5,020 nucleotides of DNA from Leptolyngbya sp. SIO4C5 (GTDB taxonomy: Bacteria; Cyanobacteriota; Cyanobacteriia; Phormidesmidales; Phormidesmidaceae): contig JAAHIC010000397.1 in the NCBI GenBank assembly GCA_010671965.1, positions 1 to 5,020 of the forward strand, in the 5' to 3' direction. The notes under the pieces were generated by a model. It was not told the origin of the DNA. It was given only the letters and a program-made list of their open reading frames with translations, and searched no databases. This document shows positions 1 through 4,966 of the stretch, one piece after another. The translations under genes were made by a program, and so were the position numbers. The stretch's first letter is position 1; the number at the start of each line of letters is the position of its first letter.

Positions 1-58
1 GTTTCCCACGCGCCTTACGATAATCCGGGACAGTTTGTAGGGCTTCGATGAGGGTCAT
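1..58 (-). CDS. ISAs1-type transposase, N-terminal fragment (cut by window edge)
   Basis: Only the first 19 codons are in the window: ATG at 58-56, reading MTLIEALQTVPDYRKARGK, still open at the edge. The pattern 'LIEAL..VPD.R.ARGK' is the start of the DDE_Tnp_1-associated domain that heads ISAs1-family (H-repeat-like) transposases. These are DDE recombinases that cut and move their own element. The catalytic residues lie outside the window, so intactness cannot be judged. No Shine-Dalgarno sequence precedes the ATG on the minus strand. The gene reads away from recQ, and the 66 bases between its start and a CAGGG-type end at 124 fit the usual short distance from element tip to start codon. 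Family assignment rests on recognition of a short stretch, so it is probable rather than certain. Confidence 0.62.
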   Translation of the reverse strand, partial: MTLIEALQTVPDYRKARGK

Positions 59-124
59 GGCAACACAGGAGATAGCAGTTGCCTTACATCATAATTTTTA
101 TCTAGTCACAGTGAATCGACCCTG
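1..124 (-). mobile_element. Probable end of an ISAs1-family insertion sequence
   Basis: On the minus strand the sequence starting at 124 reads CAGGGTCGATTCACTGTGAC and leads 66 bases later into the transposase start codon. ISAs1-family elements typically have tips resembling CAGGG and make 8-base target duplications. On that reading the element tip is base 124, and the flanking target copy would be gggttgca at 125-132. The opposite end and second target copy lie outside the window, so the boundary is inferred, not shown. Confidence 0.42.
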
Positions 125-505
125 GGGTTGCAGAGGGCAATGTAAGCACGAGCGCCCATGCGGATGGGGCAACTAGGTCTTACAAAACCACAAAGACTTG
201 GCTTTTTCACCAAGAAGATTCAGGTGAATGGTTGATCAAAAGGCAGATGTGGAATCTCAAGTAATCCTGGTTAAAGCGAAAGTTTTTCTATCAAGGCACC
301 GTTGAATGATGCCTAACAAAGCCCATGCACACCGACTGCTGCATCAGGCAAAATAGCGATCAATAAAAAGTCTTCTAAAATTTCAGTGGTGACAGGGTGG
401 GATTACCAGCGCCGCAGAATTTCTTATAGACGCCTGCAAGGCGGGTGCTCTAGCATAAACATCTGTGGCAGTTTAGCCGCTGGCAGCCCAAAGTCTGAAA
501 GCTCG
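125..505. other. Intergenic stretch between IS end and recQ
   Basis: No gene is convincing here. Seen directly: a small hairpin CCCAT-gcgg-ATGGG at 155-168; another, CTTGG-8 nt-CCAAG, at 197-214; a 25-codon plus-strand frame at 228-305 (MVDQKADVESQVILVKAKVF...) closed by TGA and immediately preceded by an in-frame TGA at 225-227; and an attC-like inverted repeat at 311-349. From 386 the recQ frame is open with GTG codons, but the roughly 40 residues it would add do not look like any RecQ N-terminus. AT-rich boxes that could be a recQ -10 exist (TAAAAT 376-381, TATAGA 425-430), but neither has a recognisable -35, so no promoter is called. Neither small hairpin has a T-tract, so no terminator is called. 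Confidence 0.6.
311..349 (+). repeat. attC-like half-site or decayed recombination site
   Basis: The sequence opens with GCCTAAC (311-317), which fits the R'' box RYYYAAC of integron attC sites. It continues AAAGCCCATGCACACCGAC, similar in layout to the R''-L'' arm of cassette recombination sites, and closes with ATCAGGC (343-349), which matches the complementary R' box GTTAGGC at 5 of 7 bases. An inner perfect stem ATGCA/TGCAT (325-329 with 340-344) lies within it. A full attC is normally 55 or more bases with a proper GTTRRRY end, so this would be a truncated or degenerate copy. No integrase or intact cassette is visible, and chance resemblance is possible. Confidence 0.25.
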
Positions 506-2710
506 ATGGTGAATCTTCCTCTGGATAGTTCGATACGCCCAGCCTTAGATCAGGCCAGTTTTCCCTCTTTAGAAAAAGCCCTTAAACACTTCTTCGGCTA
601 CGACCAGTTTCGCCTGCGCCAGCGCCAGGTGATTGAAGATGTTCTGCAAAACCGTGACAGCCTGGTGGTGATGCCCACAGGCGGCGGCAAGTCTCTGTGC
701 TACCAGCTCCCAGCGCTGCTGAAGTTGGGGGTAACGGTGGTAGTTTCGCCTCTGATTGCCCTAATGCAAGACCAGGTAGAAGCCCTACAGGACAACGGCA
801 TTGCCGCAACATTCCTCAACAGCAGCCTGTCCTTAAACGAGCTGCGCCAGCGAGAAGCCGCCCTGCTGCAGGGACAGATTAAACTACTCTACATTGCCCC
901 AGAGCGGCTGCTGAGCGAGACTTTCCTACCGCTGCTGCAACAGCTAGGACAGACTGTGGGGATTGCCGCCTTCGCCATCGATGAAGCCCACTGCGTCTCA
1001 GACTGGGGCCATGACTTTCGGCCTGAGTACCGCCAGCTCCGGTTTCTGCGACAGCAGTATCCTACTGTACCCATGCTAGCGCTGACGGCGACGGCCACTG
1101 AACGGGTGCGCGAGGACATTGTGCAACAGCTCCAGCTCCGCGATCCGGCCCTGCATATCACCAGCTTCAATCGCCAAAATCTTTACTATGAAGTCCAGCC
1201 CAAAGGCCGCCAGGCTTACGTACAGCTTTTATCCCTGGTGAAGCAGCAGCAAGGAACAGGCATTATCTACTGCCTCAGCCGCCGCCGGGTAGATGAGATT
1301 GCGGCGCGGCTGCAGCAGGATGGCGTTTCGGCCCTGCCCTACCACGCAGGACTATCAGATACGCAGCGCCAAGAAAATCAGCGCCGCTTCATCCGGGATG
1401 ACGTGCGGGTAATTGTGGCCACGATCGCTTTTGGCATGGGCATCAACAAGCCGGATGTGCGGTTTGTGGTTCACTACGACTTGCCCCGCAGTTTGGAGAG
1501 CTACTACCAGGAGTCGGGCCGGGCCGGGCGAGATGGAGAGACCGCCCGCTGCACCGTATTTCTAGGCTATGGCGATATTTCTACTATTGAGTTTTTAATC
1601 GATCGCAAGCCAGATCCCAGAGAGCAGCGCATTGCCCGCCAGCAGCTCCGGCAGGTAATTGACTATGCTGAAAGTGCCGTCTGTCGCCGTCAGATTCAGC
1701 TTGGCTATTTTGGTGAGGCGTTTGCGGGCACTTGCGACCACTGCGATAACTGCTGCTCTCCGCCCCCCATTGAAGACTGGACGGTTGAAGCCCAAAAGTT
1801 CCTCTCCTGCGTCGCCCGCTGTCGGGAGCGCTTTGGCATGACCCACGTGATTGACGTGCTGCGAGGGTCGCGGAAAAAGCGGCTGCTAGAGCTACGGCAC
1901 GATCAGCTTTCTACCTATGGCATTGGCAAAGACCGCAGCCTGGACGAGTGGCGACTCTTAGGGCGATCGCTGCTGCACCAGCGCCTAGTCGATGAAACCA
2001 CAGACGGCTACCCGGTACTCAAGCTAAATGCGGCAAGCTGGCAGATTTTACGCGGTCAGCTCCCAGTGCAGGTTGCGATTCCGCAGCAAATGGCAGCGGC
2101 TACGACTGCTGAGAGCGATCGCATTCCAGCCGAAGCGGCGATCCTGCTGGGTCAACTCAAGGCTCTGCGCAAGCGCCTAGCCGACGAGCAAAGCGTACCG
2201 CCCTATGTGGTATTTGCAGAATCTAGCCTGCGACAAATGGCCCAGCAGCGACCCCAAACCCTAGAGGCATTCGCCCAGATTTCCGGCGTTGGCAGCCGCA
2301 AGCTGACCCAGTACGGCAAAGTATTCACCACAGAAATCGCTCAGTTTTGCCAAGAACACAACCTGACTGCTCCCAACAAACCTGTCGCTTCAGCCTCCCA
2401 GTCCCTGACCGAGACGCACCTGACCACCCTACGGCTCTATCAGCAAGGACTCACCGCTGCCGAAATTGCCATTGAACGAAGCTTGCGGCTTAGCACTATC
2501 AGCGATCACCTCGCCCGCCTAATCGAAGCAGGTCAGCCCGTCGAACTCGATCGCCTCGTAGCGAGCGAACGGCAAACCGTTATTCAGCAGGCGATCGCCG
2601 CCATTGGCGATACCCCCCTGCGCGAACTGCGAGAGCACCTCGGCCCCACCTACGACTACAACGAGATTCGCCTGGTCAAAGCCGTCTGGCGCAAAGCCCA
2701 AAAAGACTGA
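506..2710 (+). CDS. recQ: ATP-dependent DNA helicase RecQ
   Basis: A 734-residue superfamily 2 helicase that unwinds DNA 3' to 5' in recombination and replication-fork repair in the cytoplasm. Domains in order: motif 0 (FGYDQFR, 30-36), Walker A MPTGGGKS (56-63, K62), motif Ia SPLIALMQDQ (81-90), DEAH box (159-162), the RecQ aromatic-rich loop (163-175, W167), LTATA (193-197), motif V (VIVATIAFGMGIN, 302-314) and motif VI QESGRAGRDG (335-344). The zinc cysteines C393, C410, C413 and C416 have the same spacing as in E. coli RecQ. A winged-helix RQC region (about 425-525) follows, then HRDC (about 545-618) and a C-terminal helix-turn-helix domain (about 635-730) of the HTH_40 type found in many longer RecQs. 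The ATG at 506 is preferred over GTG at 386 because the upstream 40 codons lack RecQ similarity; no strong Shine-Dalgarno sequence supports either. All key residues are present, so it should be active. It is convergent with the next gene, with 4 bases between stops and no terminator hairpin seen. Confidence 0.96.
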   Translation: MVNLPLDSSIRPALDQASFPSLEKALKHFFGYDQFRLRQRQVIEDVLQNRDSLVVMPTGGGKSLCYQLPALLKLGVTVVVSPLIALMQDQVEALQDNGIAATFLNSSLSLNELRQREAALLQGQIKLLYIAPERLLSETFLPLLQQLGQTVGIAAFAIDEAHCVSDWGHDFRPEYRQLRFLRQQYPTVPMLALTATATERVREDIVQQLQLRDPALHITSFNRQNLYYEVQPKGRQAYVQLLSLVKQQQGTGIIYCLSRRRVDEIAARLQQDGVSALPYHAGLSDTQRQENQRRFIRDDVRVIVATIAFGMGINKPDVRFVVHYDLPRSLESYYQESGRAGRDGETARCTVFLGYGDISTIEFLIDRKPDPREQRIARQQLRQVIDYAESAVCRRQIQLGYFGEAFAGTCDHCDNCCSPPPIEDWTVEAQKFLSCVARCRERFGMTHVIDVLRGSRKKRLLELRHDQLSTYGIGKDRSLDEWRLLGRSLLHQRLVDETTDGYPVLKLNAASWQILRGQLPVQVAIPQQMAAATTAESDRIPAEAAILLGQLKALRKRLADEQSVPPYVVFAESSLRQMAQQRPQTLEAFAQISGVGSRKLTQYGKVFTTEIAQFCQEHNLTAPNKPVASASQSLTETHLTTLRLYQQGLTAAEIAIERSLRLSTISDHLARLIEAGQPVELDRLVASERQTVIQQAIAAIGDTPLRELREHLGPTYDYNEIRLVKAVWRKAQKD

Positions 2711-2714
2711 GGCT

Positions 2715-3728
2715 CTATTGCGGCACCGCCACAACCTGGCCCGATTGATGCAGCGAAGCTGAAATACAGGCAAGCTGCTGTACTAAAGCCGCCCCCACCC
2801 AGCCGGAGGACTGCGCCGAGGGCTGATTTTGAACGACGCAGTCAATAAAGTGCTGGCAAACCTGACGCAGCGGTTCTGCCGCGATCGCCGGTAGGCTTTC
2901 GGGCTGCACTCCCTGCGGCCAGTAGCGCCCCGCCGCCGTTTCAAAATAGCCTCGCTGCACCTTCAGGGGAGCCTCTGACTGCATCTCGTCAAAAATCAGC
3001 GTGCCGCGATCGCCCACGATACACAAACGGCGCTGCTTGTCTGGATTGGCCCAGCACAGGTGCAGGCTGGCCTGAAAGCCACTGGGATAGGCTAGCTGTA
3101 CCCAGACTCGATCGGCCAGCCCAGCCGCAGTCTGCAGCCAGGTTTGGCCCTGAGCGCTGACCTGACAGGGCGTTTCGCCCAGCCAGTCATTAAAAATAGC
3201 CAGGTCGTGAATTGCTAAATCCCACAGGGCATCTACATCTTGGCGTACCGGGCCTAAGTGGGTACGGGTAGCGTAGCCGTAGCGCAGCGGGCCGAGTTCG
3301 CTTTGGGCCAGCAGGGCTTGGCCTTGGGCCACAACCGGATGAAACAGATAGGTATGGTCAACCACAAGCTGTACCCCCTGCTGCTGGGCGAGCTGACACA
3401 GCTTCAGGCTGGTTTCTGGTTCCAGGGTTAAAGGTTTTTCTACCAGCACGTGCAGCCGCTGCTCCAGAGCGGCTTTGACGAGGGGGTAGTGGGTCTGGGC
3501 CGGGGTGGCGATAACAACGGCCTGCAAATCCGGCAGGGCCAGCGCCGCCTGCCAGTTACCGAGGAGCTGAGTTTCAGTTAGGGTGAACTGCTGCTGAATG
3601 CGATCGCCCTGAGTTGGGTCAGGCTCTACCACCGCTTTGACCGTCACGTCGGGCAACGCTAAAAAGTTGCGCAGTAGGTGAGTCCCCCAGCGCCCCGCAC
3701 CCAAAATGGCCAAGTTGACCTGAGTCAT
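2715..3728 (-). CDS. Gfo/Idh/MocA family NAD(P)-dependent oxidoreductase
   Basis: A 337-residue protein of normal family length. The N-terminal Rossmann fold carries the dinucleotide-binding GAGRWG (10-15) after a hydrophobic strand, and ATPAQTHYPLVKAAL (74-88) is the usual second signature. The family motif EKP is at 97-99, where the lysine is catalytic in characterised members. The C-terminal alpha/beta domain has HTYLFHP (125-131) and WDLAIHDL (169-176), with H174 at the expected substrate or proton-relay position. It should oxidise or reduce a sugar, sugar nucleotide or related polyol; the sequence has a flavour of the WlbA-like sugar-nucleotide dehydrogenases, but the substrate cannot be read from sequence. 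The ATG at 3728 overlaps the rnc stop as ATGA (3725-3728), and no good Shine-Dalgarno sequence precedes it, so translation probably depends on ribosomes finishing rnc. It is last in a three-gene operon. No role in RNA metabolism is apparent. Confidence 0.9.
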   Translation of the reverse strand: MTQVNLAILGAGRWGTHLLRNFLALPDVTVKAVVEPDPTQGDRIQQQFTLTETQLLGNWQAALALPDLQAVVIATPAQTHYPLVKAALEQRLHVLVEKPLTLEPETSLKLCQLAQQQGVQLVVDHTYLFHPVVAQGQALLAQSELGPLRYGYATRTHLGPVRQDVDALWDLAIHDLAIFNDWLGETPCQVSAQGQTWLQTAAGLADRVWVQLAYPSGFQASLHLCWANPDKQRRLCIVGDRGTLIFDEMQSEAPLKVQRGYFETAAGRYWPQGVQPESLPAIAAEPLRQVCQHFIDCVVQNQPSAQSSGWVGAALVQQLACISASLHQSGQVVAVPQ

Positions 3729-4465
3729 GGTTGAGACGGATCTAACGCTGTGGACTGCAGCGCGTAGTAAGCCTGCTGAGCAGCCACCTGTTCAGCCAGC
3801 TTAATCGACGGGCCTTTACCCTCCCCCCACTGGCGGGACTGTACCCAAACCACTGCCTCAAACCGTTCTGGATCGCCGTGTTTGTGGCTAATTTCCTGGG
3901 TGCGATATTCAGGCAGTACCTTATATTGAGCCTGCGTCCACTCCTGCAGGGCTGCCTTGTAGTTTTGCCGGGCCGGATCACTGCGAATGGCTTCAGCTAG
4001 CCGCTGAAAGTGCGGATCAAGCCAGGGGTGAATTAAATCGGTGTTGTGCGTCGTGAAGTAGAGCGCTCCCAAAATCGCCTCAAAGGCATCTGCTAGGCGA
4101 GAAGCCCGCCCGGCCCGATCGCGAATAGCCGCCTCTGACAGCAGCAAGAAAGACTCAAGCTCATAGCCATCCGCTAGCCGGGCTAAAACCCGATCGCTGA
4201 CCAACTGCGATCGCAATTCGGCCACCTGACCTACCGTTGCCTCCGGAAACGTTTTCAGCAAAAACTCGGCGGCGGCCAGCCGCAGAGCGGCATCACCGAG
4301 AAACTCTAGGCGCTCGTAGGCTTCATTTGACTGAAAGGAAGGATGAATTAAAGCCTGATTGAGTTTCTCCCAGTCAACTGACGTGTCCGCCGGTAGACCT
4401 AGCTGTACTACGAGCTGCTGCAGCTGCTGTTGTCGTTCAGGGGTTAGAAGGGCCAGCTTCGTCAC
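3725..4465 (-). CDS. rnc: Ribonuclease III
   Basis: A 246-residue double-strand-specific endoribonuclease that processes rRNA precursors, some mRNAs and antisense duplexes, acting as a cytoplasmic dimer with Mg2+. The signature ERLEFLGDAAL spans 51-61 and supplies acidic residues E51, E54 and D58. The second catalytic pair lies in LADAFEAI (124-131), D126 and E129. A double-stranded RNA-binding domain covers about 166-238 (ALQEWTQ at 172-178, GEGKGPSIKLAEQVAAQ near 214-230). Odd points: the position matching E64 of Aquifex RNase III (E65 of E. coli) is V78, and the usual KK near the last dsRBD helix is I221-K222. The two acid pairs that matter most are intact, so it should cleave RNA. The start is GTG at 4465, with AAGGAG 8 bases upstream, and overlaps the preceding stop as GTGA. 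Cyanobacteria often carry more than one RNase III, so this may be one of several paralogues. Confidence 0.93.
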   Translation of the reverse strand: MTKLALLTPERQQQLQQLVVQLGLPADTSVDWEKLNQALIHPSFQSNEAYERLEFLGDAALRLAAAEFLLKTFPEATVGQVAELRSQLVSDRVLARLADGYELESFLLLSEAAIRDRAGRASRLADAFEAILGALYFTTHNTDLIHPWLDPHFQRLAEAIRSDPARQNYKAALQEWTQAQYKVLPEYRTQEISHKHGDPERFEAVVWVQSRQWGEGKGPSIKLAEQVAAQQAYYALQSTALDPSQP

Positions 4466-4713
4466 GAATCACACTCCTTATAGGCATCTGCGGGGGGGCG
4501 ATCGCTGCTCCAAGCCCACCAGGCAGTACCGCAATCGCAGCGATAAAATTCCTGCCACTTGCGGCGATGGCCTTCAGTATAAACGGGCGATCGCCGGTTG
4601 ATCCAAACGTTTTGGGCGCTGCTGCTGGGCTGATCGCAGCTAGGGCAGTAGAAGCGATAGGCGTGGGTGGCTGATTGAGTCCAATCGGGCGGAGTCGGCG
4701 AAAAAACATCCAT
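4462..4713 (-). CDS. Small conserved cyanobacterial zinc-ribbon-like protein
   Basis: An 83-residue soluble protein without signal peptide or membrane segment. It holds two cysteine knuckles, CPSC (C23, C26) and CDCG (C59, C61), 32 residues apart, a layout expected to bind one zinc ion. Between them are basic and aromatic residues (VWINRR 36-41, HRRKWQEFYR 49-58), followed by WWAWSSDRPP (65-74). I recognise this overall pattern as a conserved hypothetical of cyanobacteria, with no function known to me. The second knuckle is CxC, not the usual CxxC. It is first in the operon and overlaps rnc by 4 bases, so an RNA- or nucleic-acid-binding partner role is a reasonable inference but is unproved. 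The ATG at 4713 is chosen because the next ATG, at 4709, is in a different frame that lacks the cysteine pattern. No Shine-Dalgarno sequence sits at normal distance. A run of seven C (4492-4498) lies near its 3' end. Confidence 0.82.
   Translation of the reverse strand: MDVFSPTPPDWTQSATHAYRFYCPSCDQPSSSAQNVWINRRSPVYTEGHRRKWQEFYRCDCGTAWWAWSSDRPPADAYKECDS
4474..4479 (-). promoter_or_regulatory. Shine-Dalgarno sequence for rnc
   Basis: AAGGAG on the minus strand lies 8 bases before the GTG at 4465 and inside the final codons (Y-K-E) of the upstream gene. It is the best ribosome-binding site of the operon and fixes the GTG as the rnc start, so rnc can be initiated independently as well as by coupling. 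Confidence 0.75.
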
Positions 4714-4729
4714 AAGCAGCTTGCCGCTT
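4714..4729 (-). promoter_or_regulatory. Imperfect palindrome abutting the zinc-ribbon start codon
   Basis: On the minus strand AAGCGG-CAAG-CTGCTT pairs over 6 bp (one G-T) around a 4-base loop, and the next base begins the ATG at 4713. A Shine-Dalgarno-like GGAAAGGA (4734-4741) lies upstream, 20 bases from the ATG, too far to work unless this hairpin shortens the distance. It could be a translation-control element, a protein-binding site, or chance. Confidence 0.3.
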
Positions 4730-4742
4730 AAAGTCCTTTCCT

Positions 4743-4748
4743 ATTATC
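4743..4748 (-). promoter_or_regulatory. Candidate -10 box for the zinc-ribbon/rnc/oxidoreductase operon
   Basis: GATAAT on the minus strand (5 of 6 to TATAAT), 29 bases before the first start codon of the operon. Nothing resembling TTGACA lies 16-18 bases upstream, so it would be a -10-only promoter or one needing an activator. If used, transcription would begin near 4735, leaving a leader of about 20-25 bases made up mostly of the palindrome at 4714-4729. Confidence 0.33.
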
Positions 4749-4769
4749 GGAGCTAGAACCCATTTCGAC

Positions 4770-4804
4770 TGTCTCTGCGTGTCAAAGTTTTAAGCGTAGA
4801 GACA
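4770..4804. repeat. 10-bp inverted repeat, possible operator
   Basis: Arms at 4770-4779 (tgtctctgcg) and 4795-4804 pair at all ten positions, nine Watson-Crick and one G-T, around a 15-base AT-rich centre. There is no T-tract on either side, so it is not a typical terminator. The left arm overlaps where the -35 region of the leftward GATAAT box would be (about 4766-4771), which suits a repressor or activator site. No regulator gene is in the window to assign to it. Confidence 0.42.
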
Positions 4805-4838
4805 ATAACCGATAACCTCAGATATGGTGAGGACGTTT

Positions 4839-4844
4839 GATAAT
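4839..4844 (+). promoter_or_regulatory. Candidate -10 box of the rightward promoter
   Basis: GATAAT, 5 of 6 to TATAAT, with no clear -35 at 16-18 bases upstream (about 4815-4822). Initiation near 4851 would give a leader of about 47 bases holding the GGGAGG at 4881-4886. It is the mirror of the leftward box, with the eight bases GATAATAG identical. Confidence 0.28.
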
Positions 4845-4897
4845 AGTTTTGACCATCGCTCAGCCAGTTCAATTCATTCTGGGAGGCGCTCGACTCA

Positions 4898-4966
4898 ATG
4901 CTGAATTTGCTCTCGTTTCTGGGTCTGTTTGGTCTATGTGCCATTGCAGCCCTATGCCCCAAATAA
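4898..4966 (+). CDS. Short hydrophobic frame; possible broken start of a membrane protein gene
   Basis: Twenty-two codons from ATG at 4898 to TAA at 4964-4966, preceded by GGGAGG 11 bases upstream. The product starts MLNLLSFLGLFGLCAIAA and would form a single membrane-spanning helix with almost no charged residues. This resembles the first helix of polytopic transporters, and I am reminded of NupC-type nucleoside transporters, but the match is from memory and short. The usual continuation is not found after the stop in any frame, so it may be a genuine tiny membrane peptide, a pseudogene head, or chance. A second frame opens at ATG 4954 (MPQIITFQGMRRRSSEPS...) and runs off the window; I do not recognise it. 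Confidence 0.3.
   Translation: MLNLLSFLGLFGLCAIAALCPK

Larger units (their letters stand above)
1963..4594. repeat. HIP1 palindromes (GCGATCGC), nine copies
   Basis: Perfect GCGATCGC octamers begin at 1963, 2115, 2591, 2881, 3006, 3600, 4207, 4498 and 4587. HIP1 is the highly iterated palindrome of many cyanobacterial genomes, so it is the strongest taxonomic marker here. All nine copies fall inside coding sequence of recQ, the oxidoreductase, rnc and the zinc-ribbon gene. I found none in 1-1962, which includes the IS end and the first two thirds of recQ, and none after 4594. Confidence 0.9.
4714..4897. other. Divergent intergenic control region
   Basis: This region separates the minus-strand operon from a plus-strand reading frame. 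Seen directly: GATAATAG facing left (4748-4741) and the identical box facing right (4839-4846), an inverted repeat between them (4770-4804), a small CCTCA/TGAGG pair (4816-4820, 4828-4832), and GGGAGG at 4881-4886. No tRNA, other RNA gene or terminator with a T-tract is visible. A minus-strand open frame crosses it but looks like chance. Confidence 0.5.

Noticed and set aside
197..214. CTTGG/CCAAG hairpin as a transcription terminator
   Set aside because: Only 5 bp of stem, the T-run is in the loop, and there is no T-tract after it on either strand.
1595..1846. Antisense open frames inside recQ, including this 83-codon minus-strand one
   Set aside because: They lie wholly within an intact, well-conserved helicase gene and their products show no domain features; they are shadows of its codon pattern.
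2700..2730. Bidirectional terminator between convergent recQ and oxidoreductase genes
   Set aside because: The stops are 4 bases apart and I see no GC-rich hairpin with a T-tract at the junction; any terminator must lie inside the coding ends or be absent.
4492..4498. Seven-base G/C homopolymer as a programmed frameshift site or sequencing error in the zinc-ribbon gene
   Set aside because: The zero frame reads through to a stop that overlaps rnc neatly, so no shift is needed to explain the gene.
4437..4709. Alternative minus-strand frame of 90 codons overlapping the zinc-ribbon gene
   Set aside because: It lacks the cysteine knuckles and has low-complexity alanine/proline composition. It overlaps the rnc start, and the competing frame is the recognisable one.
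4816..4832. CCTCA/TGAGG inverted repeat as an independent operator
   Set aside because: Five base pairs with a 7-base loop is within what chance gives in a region this size, so it is only mentioned in the intergenic entry.
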